Origin: Pseudocitrobacter sp913778145
Lineage (GTDB): Bacteria; Pseudomonadota; Gammaproteobacteria; Enterobacterales; Enterobacteriaceae
DNA: 64,000 bases
Direction: 5' to 3'
Assembly (NCBI GenBank): GCA_035726825.1
Contig: JALNTX010000002.1
Coordinates: 248,001-312,000, forward strand
In this document: piece after piece, positions 25,461-32,978 of the stretch
Position numbering within the stretch: position 1 is the first letter of the stretch
Layout of the letters: each line of letters opens with the position of its first letter
The notes under the pieces: generated by a model
What the model was told of the DNA's origin: nothing
The model's database searches: none
Seen by the model: the letters and a program-made list of their open reading frames with translations, nothing else
Translations under genes and position numbers: made by a program

Positions 25461-25669
25461 ACTCTTAAATTTCCTATCAAAACTCGCTTTCGCGATGGTT
25501 TTCGTAGTGTATAAAATGTTGAAAAATTTGCAACTAAATCCCGGCAGTTCTTACCACGATTTTACGTTATTTTGAGGCCATACGCCCTAATAACGCAAAT
25601 CATTTTGCACTAATTATGCCCTGAAACGCGTAGACTGCACGCATCCTGAGCATTTTGTGCAAATCGCGG

Positions 25670-26404
25670 TCAGACCATGTACATCCCACCGTTCACATGC
25701 AAAGTTTCACCCGTGATGTAAGCTGCTTCGTCGGATGCCAGGAATGCAACCGCGTTGGCGATTTCCTGAGCGCCGCCGAGGCGACCCGCAGGAACCTGCG
25801 CCAGGATACCCGCACGCTGGTCATCAGACAGCGCACGTGTCATGTCCGTTTCAATAAAGCCCGGAGCCACAACGTTCACCGTAATGCCGCGAGACGCAAC
25901 TTCACGCGCCAGCGACTTACTGAAACCGATCAGGCCTGCTTTCGCCGCAGCGTAGTTAGCCTGACCAGCATTTCCCATGGTACCAACCACAGAACCGATA
26001 GTAATAATACGACCGTGACGCTTTTTCATCATAGCGCGCATTACTGCTTTTGACAGACGGAAAACTGATGAAAGATTAGTTTCGATGATATCGTTCCACT
26101 CATCGTCTTTCATGCGCATTAACAGGTTATCACGTGTAATCCCGGCATTATTGACCAGAATGTCCACTTCACCAAATTCTGCGCGAATATTTTCCAGAAC
26201 AGATTCGATAGATGCCGGGTCGGTCACATTCAACATCAAACCTTTACCGTTCGCACCCAGATAGTCGCTAATCGCCTGCGCACCGCCAACGCTTGTCGCA
26301 GTGCCGATAACTTTCGCGCCGCGAGCGACGAGAGTTTCAGCGATTGCGCGGCCAATACCGCGGCTTGCGCCTGTTACCAGGGCAATTTTTCCTTCAAAGC
26401 TCAT
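25670..26404 (-). CDS. fabG: FabG, 3-oxoacyl-ACP reductase
   Basis: Starting at MSFEGKIALVTGASRGIGR gives the family-standard 244 residues; the in-frame start at 26419 adds five residues. This short-chain dehydrogenase has the NADPH motif TGASRGIG, NNAG, the catalytic Ser (ITIGSVVG), and Tyr151/Lys155 in NYAAAKAG. It reduces beta-ketoacyl-ACP in each elongation cycle. It is 11 bases after fabD. Confidence 0.98.
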   Translation of the reverse strand: MSFEGKIALVTGASRGIGRAIAETLVARGAKVIGTATSVGGAQAISDYLGANGKGLMLNVTDPASIESVLENIRAEFGEVDILVNNAGITRDNLLMRMKDDEWNDIIETNLSSVFRLSKAVMRAMMKKRHGRIITIGSVVGTMGNAGQANYAAAKAGLIGFSKSLAREVASRGITVNVVAPGFIETDMTRALSDDQRAGILAQVPAGRLGGAQEIANAVAFLASDEAAYITGETLHVNGGMYMV

Positions 26405-26415
26405 GCGTTCCTCTT

Positions 26416-27345
26416 TCATTGCGCAAGTGCCGCTGACAGGGCTTCCGGCTCGTTAATCGCCGATGCCGTCAGGGTATCTACAATACGTTTTGTCAGGCCG
26501 GTCAGTACTTTACCTGGGCCAACTTCATACAGATGTTCAACACCTTTCGCTGCCATCAGTTCTACGCTTTTCGTCCACTGAACCGGGCTGTACAGCTGGC
26601 GGATCAGGGCATCACGAATCGCGTCTGGCGCGGTTTCACACTGCACATCCACGTTATTGATTACCGGGATCTGCGGGGCGTTGAAGGTAATTTTTGCCAG
26701 CTCAACGGCCAGTTTTTCAGCAGCAGGCTTCATCAGCGCACAGTGAGACGGCACGCTAACCGGCAGCGGCAGCGCACGTTTTGCGCCAGCGGCTTTACAG
26801 GCAGCGCCTGCACGTTCAACGGCTTCTTTGTGGCCGGCAATAACCACCTGACCCGGCGAGTTAAAGTTTACCGGAGAAACCACCTGCCCTTCGGCTGATT
26901 CTTCACAGGCTTTGGCAATAGACGCATCGTCCAGACCAATGATAGCGGACATACCGCCGGTGCCTGCCGGAACGGCCTCCTGCATAAATTTGCCGCGCAG
27001 TTCAACCAGGCGAACTGCATCAGCGAAATCAATGACGCCAGCGCACACCAGCGCAGAATATTCACCCAGGCTATGCCCTGCCATCAACGCAGGGGCTTTA
27101 CCACCCTGCTGCTGCCATAAACGGTACAGCGCGACGGATGCAGTCAGCAGCGCAGGCTGCGTCTGCCAGGTTTTGTTCAGCTCTTCCGCCGGACCCTGTT
27201 GGGTCAAAGCCCACAGATCATAACCCAGCGCGTCAGACGCTTCACGGAAAGTCTCTTCAATAATCGGGTAGGTTGCCGCTAATTCAGACAACATCCCAAC
27301 CGTTTGAGAACCCTGCCCAGGGAACACAAAAGCAAATTGCGTCAT
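26416..27345 (-). CDS. fabD: FabD, malonyl-CoA:ACP transacylase
   Basis: MTQFAFVFPGQGSQTVGM is the family start (309 residues, as in E. coli), preceded by AAGGATAA; the longer in-frame start inside fabH is rejected. The active-site Ser92 is in GHSLGE, with GQGSQ and the catalytic His region SVPSHCALM. It loads malonyl groups on ACP. It sits between fabH and fabG in the cluster. Confidence 0.98.
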   Translation of the reverse strand: MTQFAFVFPGQGSQTVGMLSELAATYPIIEETFREASDALGYDLWALTQQGPAEELNKTWQTQPALLTASVALYRLWQQQGGKAPALMAGHSLGEYSALVCAGVIDFADAVRLVELRGKFMQEAVPAGTGGMSAIIGLDDASIAKACEESAEGQVVSPVNFNSPGQVVIAGHKEAVERAGAACKAAGAKRALPLPVSVPSHCALMKPAAEKLAVELAKITFNAPQIPVINNVDVQCETAPDAIRDALIRQLYSPVQWTKSVELMAAKGVEHLYEVGPGKVLTGLTKRIVDTLTASAINEPEALSAALAQ

Positions 27346-27361
27346 TTTTTTATCCTTATAC

Positions 27362-28315
27362 TTAGAAACGAACCAGCGCAGAGCCCCAGGTGAACCCGCC
27401 ACCAAAGGCTTCCAGCAGCACCAGTTGCCCACGCTTGATGCGACCATCGCGCACGGCTTCATCGAATGCGCACGGCACAGAGGCCGCGGAGGTATTGCCG
27501 TGACGATCCAGCGTCACCACAACATTTTCCATCGACATGCCTAGTTTTTTCGCCGTCGCGCTGATGATGCGCAGGTTGGCCTGGTGCGGCACTAACCAGT
27601 CGAGTTCAGCGCGGTCAAGATTGTTCGCCGCCAGCGTCTCTTCGACAATGTGAGCAAGCTCAGTGACCGCAACCTTGAACACTTCGTTCCCAGCCATGGT
27701 CAGATAAATGGGGTTTTCTGGATTCACGCGGTCGGCATTAGGCAGCGTCAACAGGTCGCCGTAGCTTCCGTCTGCGTGCAAATGGGTGGAGATAATGCCT
27801 GGTTCTTCGGATTGCCCCAGAACTACGGCGCCCGCACCGTCACCGAAAATAATGATCGTACCACGATCGGCAGGATCGCAGGTGCGTGCCAGCACATCAG
27901 AACCGATCACCAGCGCATTCTTAACCGCACCGGATTTAACGTACTGGTCTGCCACGCTCAGGGCGTAGGTAAAACCGGCACACGCCGCAGCGACGTCAAA
28001 CGCCGGGCAGCCTTTGATGCCTAACATGCTCTGGATTTGGCAGGCAGCGCTTGGGAACGCGTGCGTTGCAGAAGTGGTAGCAACAACGATCAAGCCGATA
28101 TCGTTTTTATCAACGCCCGCCATTTCCAACGCGCGCTGCGCGGCTTCAAAGCCCATTGTTGCAACGGATTCATCCGGGCCTGCAATACGGCGTTCACGGA
28201 TACCTGTGCGCGTGACAATCCACTCGTCAGTCGTATCAACCATTTTTTCCAGGTCGGCGTTTGTACGCACTTGCTTGGGCAGATAACTGCCGGTACCAAT
28301 AATCTTCGTATACAT
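27362..28315 (-). CDS. fabH: FabH, beta-ketoacyl-ACP synthase III
   Basis: The 317-residue enzyme has the E. coli length. Cys112 (AAACAGFTY), His in VPHQANLRI (about 244) and Asn in HGNTSAASV (about 274) form the KAS III triad. It starts fatty acid synthesis by condensing acetyl-CoA with malonyl-ACP and is a control point of the pathway. It lies 60 bases after plsX on the same strand. Confidence 0.98.
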   Translation of the reverse strand: MYTKIIGTGSYLPKQVRTNADLEKMVDTTDEWIVTRTGIRERRIAGPDESVATMGFEAAQRALEMAGVDKNDIGLIVVATTSATHAFPSAACQIQSMLGIKGCPAFDVAAACAGFTYALSVADQYVKSGAVKNALVIGSDVLARTCDPADRGTIIIFGDGAGAVVLGQSEEPGIISTHLHADGSYGDLLTLPNADRVNPENPIYLTMAGNEVFKVAVTELAHIVEETLAANNLDRAELDWLVPHQANLRIISATAKKLGMSMENVVVTLDRHGNTSAASVPCAFDEAVRDGRIKRGQLVLLEAFGGGFTWGSALVRF

Positions 28316-28375
28316 GTACGCTCAATCTTATCCGGTAATATACCCATCAGCTTTGCACATCAGCACGCCGCTCAC

Positions 28376-29434
28376 TTAATTTGCGTCGCCGTCCTGCGGC
28401 TCAAAACCAGCCGGGTATAACAATTCCAGGCGAGCGGCAATCCGCTGAGGGACTTGTCGCTGCACCGCCTGCACTGCCTGTTCGATCGCCACGCAAAACG
28501 CGCGTTGATTCGCCGCACCATGACTTTTAATCACCGTACCGCGTAATCCTAACAGACAGGCACCATTATACTGGTCGGGGTTGAGGTGACTGAATCGCCG
28601 GGTCAGACTTTTTTGTAACCAACGTTTTAATAAAATCAGCCACCACGCCGTTTTTTTCCCCTCGCCCTGCGATTTCAGCAGCGAAAGGAACATTCTGACA
28701 ACCCCTTCCATGGTTTTTAACGTGACGTTACCTGTAAAGCCGTCACAAACCAGAACATCTGTTTTACCCGTCAGCAACTCGTTCGCTTCCAGGTAGCCAA
28801 TATAGTTCAGAGAAGGCAATGTTTTTAGTATCTGTGAAGCATCGCGAATGCTGTCCAGCCCTTTCGTCTCTTCTTCACCGATGTTTAGCAGCGCCACACG
28901 GGGGTTTTCAATGCCAACCACTTCTTCCGCGAGCACTGAACCCATCACCGCAAACTGAACCAACATTGTGCTATCACAATCAACGTTAGCGCCCAGATCG
29001 AGCACCACCGTCTTCCCCTTCTGCTGATGTGGTAATACCGTCACCAGCGCCGGGCGCTCAATCCCCTGAAGCGGTTTGAGCAGTAACTTTGCCAGCCCCA
29101 TCAGCGCACCGGTGTTCCCGGCGCTCACACAGGCCTCGGCACGCCCTTCTTTCACGAGCTCCAGCGCCACACGCATTGATGTTCCGCGACTGTTGCGAAT
29201 CGCGTGGGAGGGCCGTGCATCACTGGCAATAACTGACTGGGCAGGAATAATCTGCAGACGAGAACGTGTCTCAAAATCAGCTTTGGCGAGTAATGGCGTA
29301 ATATCGTCGGGGTTACCGACCAGAAGAAGTGTGAGTTGCGAATAGGAATTCAGTGCCTGCAGTGCTGCAGGCACCGTCACGGAAGGGCCAAAATCGCCCC
29401 CCATGACATCTAACGCCAGGGTTAGATGTGTCAA
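28376..29434 (-). CDS. plsX: PlsX, acyl-ACP:phosphate acyltransferase
   Basis: The best start is the TTG at 29434, giving (M)THLTLALDVMGGDFGP and 352 residues, which matches the E. coli N-terminus; the ATG at 29488 would add 18 unrelated residues reaching into the repeat upstream. Motifs include DVMGGD, SAGNTGAL and VCDGFTGN. PlsX makes acyl-phosphate from acyl-ACP for PlsY, linking fatty acid and phospholipid synthesis. The ribosome site is poor, which with TTG suggests weak initiation or coupling. The C-terminus (EPQDGDAN) differs from, and is shorter than, the E. coli one. Confidence 0.95.
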   Translation of the reverse strand: MTHLTLALDVMGGDFGPSVTVPAALQALNSYSQLTLLLVGNPDDITPLLAKADFETRSRLQIIPAQSVIASDARPSHAIRNSRGTSMRVALELVKEGRAEACVSAGNTGALMGLAKLLLKPLQGIERPALVTVLPHQQKGKTVVLDLGANVDCDSTMLVQFAVMGSVLAEEVVGIENPRVALLNIGEEETKGLDSIRDASQILKTLPSLNYIGYLEANELLTGKTDVLVCDGFTGNVTLKTMEGVVRMFLSLLKSQGEGKKTAWWLILLKRWLQKSLTRRFSHLNPDQYNGACLLGLRGTVIKSHGAANQRAFCVAIEQAVQAVQRQVPQRIAARLELLYPAGFEPQDGDAN

Positions 29435-29450
29435 GGTTATCGTCGCCGCT

Positions 29451-29483
29451 CGGTTTGGGAATCCCCGCTTACACGGGGAATGC
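29451..29483 (-). repeat. type I-E CRISPR-repeat-like hairpin, copy 1 (before plsX)
   Basis: On the minus strand ATTCCCCGTGTAAGCGGGGA forms a 6-bp TCCCCG/CGGGGA hairpin and continues, after four extra bases, into AAACCG. Compared by eye with the enterobacterial type I-E repeat (TTCCCCGCGCCAGCGGGGAT followed by AAACCG), most positions agree. It is a single unit, not an array, and lies between rpmF and plsX. It could be an intercistronic RNA hairpin; its relation to CRISPR may be only resemblance. Confidence 0.5.
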
Positions 29484-29509
29484 CTCACTAAGCTTCACCA
29501 CGCTTGAAC

Positions 29510-29630
29510 TCGTCGTCTTTCACGCTACAGGGGCGTTGGCTGCGTTCGCTCACCCCAATCGCATAGTTATCTATGCTCAGGGGATTCTCTCGCTTGCCGC
29601 CTTCCTGCAACGCGAAATCCTTAGAGTATC
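29510..29630. repeat. ERIC (IRU) element between rpmF and plsX
   Basis: This roughly 120-base imperfect palindrome contains the ERIC core pieces GCGTTGGCTGCGTTCGCTCA, CACCCCAATCGCATAG, ATGCTCAGGGGATT and GCTTGCCGCCTTCCTGCAA. ERIC elements are non-coding enterobacterial repeats that fold into long hairpins when transcribed. This one is inside the yceD-rpmF-plsX-fab transcript, so it will be part of the mRNA and may affect its stability. End points are approximate. Confidence 0.88.
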
Positions 29631-29636
29631 GCGTGA

Positions 29637-29810
29637 TTACTTAGCGATAACCTTGCGACCGCGGTAGAAACCGTCGGCAGTGATGTGGTGACGCAGGTGG
29701 GATTCACCAGAAGTCTTATCTACAGACAGGCTGGTAACTGCAGTCAGCGCGTCATGGGAACGACGCATGCCACGTTTGGAACGGGTTGGTTTGTTTTGTT
29801 GTACGGCCAT
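29637..29810 (-). CDS. rpmF: RpmF, ribosomal protein L32
   Basis: A 57-residue basic protein starts MAVQQNKPTRSKRGMRRSHD and ends GRKVIAK, the full enterobacterial L32. It belongs to the large ribosomal subunit near the peptidyl-transferase region. An AAGGAG ribosome site precedes the ATG. It follows yceD by 51 bases; a hairpin lies in that gap. As in E. coli it is transcribed with yceD and the fatty-acid genes. Confidence 0.98.
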   Translation of the reverse strand: MAVQQNKPTRSKRGMRRSHDALTAVTSLSVDKTSGESHLRHHITADGFYRGRKVIAK

Positions 29811-29830
29811 GGACCTTACTCCTTAATTAC

Positions 29831-29859
29831 GGCTCATCCCCGCGGTCACGGGGAATACC
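29831..29859 (-). repeat. type I-E CRISPR-repeat-like hairpin, copy 2 (yceD-rpmF gap)
   Basis: The minus strand reads GGTATTCCCCGTGACCGCGG followed by GGATGAGCC. Aligned by hand without gaps to the 28-base type I-E repeat core (GTGTTCCCCGCGCCAGCGGG, GATAAACC), I count 22 of 28 identical. It starts 2 bases after the yceD stop and lies just upstream of the rpmF ribosome site, so an RNA hairpin between the two genes is the simplest function. It has the same orientation as copy 1, about 375 bases away. Confidence 0.5.
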
Positions 29860-29861
29860 TA

Positions 29862-30383
29862 TTACTTACGCTTTAAGCTGGCTAATACGGCAAATGGGTT
29901 TGGCTTCTGCGCCTCTTCAGGCAATTCACCAAAGACCATGTCCGCCTCGGACACTTCACAGTGTTCAGAATCATGCACCGGAACCACTGGCAAGGCGAGG
30001 ATGATTTCATCTTCAACCACCGCCAGCAGATCGATTTCACCGAATTCGTTAACCTCAATCGGTTCATACGCTTCCGGGAGTGCTTCAATCTGATCATCAT
30101 TTTTGACCGGACTGAAACAATACTTTGTGTAAACCTGATGAGTAAACGGTTTCCCGCAACGCTGACATTCCAGCGATACCGTCACCTTCGCATCACCGGT
30201 GAGAACCGCGAGGCGTTGGTTATCGATAGCGAAGGACATCTCGCATTCTACATCACTGTCTACACTGACTACGGACGCGGCGACGCGCTCCGCTTGATCG
30301 GGGGTATAGATACCCTGGTAATCAAGGCGTTTTTGAGCCGTACGAACCGGGTCGAGAGTCAGGGGTAATTTTACCTTTTGCAT
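29862..30383 (-). CDS. yceD: YceD, DUF177 large-ribosomal-RNA accumulation protein
   Basis: The 173-residue cytoplasmic protein starts MQKVKLPLTLDPVRTAQKRL, the same length as E. coli YceD. A CxxC pair in SLECQRCGKPF and the acidic EYEPIEVNEFGEIDLLAVVEDEI-type region (about 105-130) are DUF177 features. Homologues in plants and bacteria are linked to 23S rRNA accumulation, which fits its position directly before rpmF. It is the first gene of the yceD-rpmF-plsX-fab run. Confidence 0.95.
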   Translation of the reverse strand: MQKVKLPLTLDPVRTAQKRLDYQGIYTPDQAERVAASVVSVDSDVECEMSFAIDNQRLAVLTGDAKVTVSLECQRCGKPFTHQVYTKYCFSPVKNDDQIEALPEAYEPIEVNEFGEIDLLAVVEDEIILALPVVPVHDSEHCEVSEADMVFGELPEEAQKPNPFAVLASLKRK

Positions 30384-30417
30384 AGGGCGCGCATATTAAC
30401 TTTGTAACGTCATAGAG

Positions 30418-30449
30418 TCAAAGAAAAAGGCAGCCTCAGGTTGCCTTTT
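30418..30449 (-). terminator. terminator-like hairpin upstream of yceD (possible SraB end)
   Basis: On the minus strand AAAAGGCA, a 9-base loop and TGCCTTTT, followed by TCTTTG, form an intrinsic terminator that points towards yceD but lies before its start (30383). A terminator here would end a short upstream transcript. In E. coli the small RNA SraB is encoded between yceF and yceD in the same orientation. The gap here is only 142 bases, so any homologue would be about 100 nt. It could also be a leader attenuator for the yceD operon. Confidence 0.6.
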
Positions 30450-30525
30450 GCCAATAATTCGCACACATTGCGGCGTGTAGTTTAAAATGTCGCAATCTAA
30501 TTCGCTATAGTTTACCTAAAAAATT

Positions 30526-31110
30526 ATGCCTGAACTTATTTTAGCCTCTACATCGCCTTACCGCCGCCTGCTGTTAGAGAAACTCGGCATTCCGTTCACC
30601 TGTGCGGCGCCAGAGGTCGATGAACTCCCCCTCCCTGCTGAAACGCCGCGCCACCTGGTGCTACGTCTGGCGCAGGCAAAAGCGCAGGCACTCGCTAACC
30701 GATATCCGCATCATCTGATTATCGGTTCTGACCAGGTTTGCGTGCTCGATGGCGAAATAACCGGCAAACCGCATACGGAAGAAAACGCGCGTAAACAATT
30801 AAAGAAAGCCAGTGGCAATATTGTGACCTTTTATACGGGCCTGGCGCTTTATAATTCTGTTAATGGTCAGTTACAAACTGAATGCGAACCTTTCGACGTC
30901 CATTTCCGACATCTGACTGAGCAAGAAATAAACCATTACATACAAAAAGAGAGCCCGCTGAATTGCGCGGGCAGCTTTAAGAGCGAGGGATTAGGCATCG
31001 CACTGTTTGAACGTCTCGAAGGGCGCGACCCGAATACGCTGGTCGGGCTGCCGCTCATCGCGCTGTGCCAGATGCTGCGCCGGGAAGGGTTTAATCCGTT
31101 AAGTATGTAG
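30526..31110 (+). CDS. yceF: YceF, Maf-like nucleotide pyrophosphatase
   Basis: The 194-residue Maf/HAM1-fold enzyme has the E. coli length. The N-terminal SPYRR signature (ASTSPYRRLLLEKLG), the IIGSDQV motif and GKPHTEENA are present. YceF-type Maf proteins hydrolyse 7-methyl-GTP and related altered nucleotides, a housecleaning role. It is divergent from yceD and followed by its own terminator. Confidence 0.95.
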   Translation: MPELILASTSPYRRLLLEKLGIPFTCAAPEVDELPLPAETPRHLVLRLAQAKAQALANRYPHHLIIGSDQVCVLDGEITGKPHTEENARKQLKKASGNIVTFYTGLALYNSVNGQLQTECEPFDVHFRHLTEQEINHYIQKESPLNCAGSFKSEGLGIALFERLEGRDPNTLVGLPLIALCQMLRREGFNPLSM

Positions 31111-31126
31111 GTCGTATATCACTGAC

Positions 31127-31158
31127 AAGAAGGGCAGCCTGACGCTGCCCTTCTTTTA
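31127..31158 (+). terminator. intrinsic terminator after yceF
   Basis: AAGAAGGGCAGC and GCTGCCCTTCTT form a 12-bp perfect stem with a 5-base loop, followed by TTATTT, 16 bases after the yceF stop. The flanking A-run makes it usable from the rluC side as well. Confidence 0.9.
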
Positions 31159-31187
31159 TTTGAGACTGATGACAGCTGCATTATTGC

Positions 31188-31283
31188 CTAATGCGCTGCG
31201 TTTTTCAGGCCTACAGGTTTTCTGCAATATATTGAATTTGCAATATTTTGTAGGCCGGATAAGGCGTTTACGCCGCATGCGGC
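31188..31283. repeat. BIME (paired REP units) between yceF and rluC
   Basis: Two inverted REP units face each other: the first contains GCGCTGCGTTTTTCAGGCC, and the second contains TGTAGGCCGGATAAGGCG and CGCCGCATGCGGC. They are separated by an AT-rich inverted linker (TGCAATATATTGAATTTGCA). This is the usual BIME arrangement in the 3' gap between two converging genes, where it may stabilise transcripts or bind gyrase or IHF. Confidence 0.85.
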
Positions 31284-31322
31284 AAGAACAAAGTGCACTT
31301 TGCCAGCTGCCCTTCATTCATT

Positions 31323-32282
31323 TCATTTGATATTACGCAACACCTGCAAACAACGCTTCAATGCGTTATCCATTGGCGCTTCAACACGCATCACTTCGCC
31401 CGTACCTGGGTGGGTGAATTTCAGCGCCGCCGCATGCAGGAACAGACGCTTAAGCCCGGTACCCGCTTCGGTGAGCTGTTGATCAAACTCGCGGTCGCCG
31501 TAGCGATCGTCAAAGGCAATCGGATGGCCCGCATGCAGGGTATGCACACGAATCTGGTGAGTACGCCCCGTCACCGGGCTACAGCGCACCAGGGTGGCGA
31601 ACGCATAGCGTTCTTCCACTTTAAATCGCGTTTCCGACGGTTTTCCTTCCTGGCTGACACGCACAATGCGCTCGCCGCTTTGCAGAATATTTTTCAGCAA
31701 CGGCGCCTGCACCGCTTTCACGTGCGACTGCCACTGACCGCGCACCAGCGCCAGATAATCTTTCTGCATCCCTTTTTCACGCAACTGTTCATGCAGTGAA
31801 CGTAGCGCAGAACGTTTTTTCGCCACCAGCAGCACGCCAGAGGTATCACGGTCAAGACGATGCACCAGTTCCAGGAAGCGAGCTTCCGGGCGCAGCGCGC
31901 GCAGACCTTCAATCACGCCAAAGCTCAAACCGCTGCCGCCATGCACTGCCGTACCGGATGGTTTATTCAGCACCAGAATGTGTTCATCTTCATAAAGGAT
32001 AACGTCGCTCAACGCGGCCACTTTTTGCAGATGCGGCGAAACGGCGTCTTCTTCGCGTTCCGCTACGCGCACTGGCGGAATACGGACTTCATCGCCCGCT
32101 TCCAGTTTATACTCAGGCTTGATGCGTTTTTTGTTCACCCGCACTTCGCCCTTGCGCAGGATGCGGTAAATCATACTCTTCGGCACGCCCTTCAGTTGGG
32201 TGCGCAAAAAGTTATCAATTCGTTGCCCGGCTTCGTCAGCGCTGATGGCAACCATTTTTACGGTTGGAGTCTCAGTTTTCAT
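31323..32282 (-). CDS. rluC: RluC, 23S rRNA pseudouridine synthase
   Basis: MKTETPTVKMVAISADEAGQ is the family start (319 residues, as in E. coli); the start at 32381 adds 33 unrelated residues. An N-terminal S4 RNA-binding domain (about 18-80, RIDNFLRTQLKGVPKSMIYR) precedes the RsuA/RluA catalytic domain, with the nucleophile Asp in HRLDRDTSG (about 144). RluC makes pseudouridines 955, 2504 and 2580 of 23S rRNA. It is divergent from rne across a 696-base gap. Confidence 0.97.
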   Translation of the reverse strand: MKTETPTVKMVAISADEAGQRIDNFLRTQLKGVPKSMIYRILRKGEVRVNKKRIKPEYKLEAGDEVRIPPVRVAEREEDAVSPHLQKVAALSDVILYEDEHILVLNKPSGTAVHGGSGLSFGVIEGLRALRPEARFLELVHRLDRDTSGVLLVAKKRSALRSLHEQLREKGMQKDYLALVRGQWQSHVKAVQAPLLKNILQSGERIVRVSQEGKPSETRFKVEERYAFATLVRCSPVTGRTHQIRVHTLHAGHPIAFDDRYGDREFDQQLTEAGTGLKRLFLHAAALKFTHPGTGEVMRVEAPMDNALKRCLQVLRNIK

Positions 32283-32978
32283 GGTGGGCGATTCTAAATA
32301 TCCCCGCTCAATAGCGCCACTCATTTTTCTGTGCTTATATTTATCATTGCCCTGACTCATGGTCTTCTTCGCCGATCGCATTGATTGTTATTAGAGCAAT
32401 CTCAACGAGCAAGTGAAAAAACTGTGATTAACCGGGTGATAAAAGGTGAAAGTCATCTTGCTATAACAAGGTTAGCAAGGAATAATGAAGACGTTTTCCG
32501 TGTTCATCTTGTTAGTGCAAGGAATTTAACGGAATGACCAGTTTTGTCTGTCCGATCATCCACGCAGCAATGGCGTAAGACGTATTGATCTTTCAGACAG
32601 TTAGCGGGCTGCGGGTTGCAGTCCTTACCGGTAGATACTTTACTGGATTTCACCCAACAGAATGACGGCAAGCCGGGCGTCCCCGGAAGCTTACCTAAGT
32701 CAAAGCAACTGGGGTAAGCAGGCGAAGCCACGCATTTGTTGGGTGAATGACGATGAGTATAAATGGAATCTTCTCTGGAGAGTTATCCCAGGCTGTTCCC
32801 CTGATAATTGCGCTGTGTTTCCGTTTGAAATACAGGCTACCGACACTCTGCGCCTCTTAAGCGAGCGACAACCGTGAGGTTGGCGACGTGAACAGTCACG
32901 AGGCCATCGGTTTACCCCGGAAAGGTATCACTCTGCTCGCAGCTTAGTCGTCAATGTAAGAATAATGAGTAAGTTACG
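32283..32978 (+). promoter_or_regulatory. rne promoter region and long autoregulatory 5' leader
   Basis: This 696-base gene-free stretch holds the rluC promoter at its left end and the rne promoters and leader at its right. In E. coli the rne leader is about 360 nt and folds into hairpins that RNase E itself recognises to cut its own mRNA. Here the last about 360 bases contain several paired segments (for example around 32675-32720 and 32835-32925), consistent with that leader. The ATG has the weak upstream sequence AGTAAGTTACG. Confidence 0.7.

Noticed and set aside
29435..29488. ATG start for plsX at 29488
   Set aside because: The extra 18 residues (MRHSPCKRGFPNRAATIT) read through the repeat hairpin and have no similarity to PlsX; TTG at 29434 fits the family.
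29451..29859. CRISPR array at rpmF
   Set aside because: Two degenerate repeat-like units about 375 bases apart with a ribosomal gene between them; no regular 32-base spacers and no cas genes in the window.
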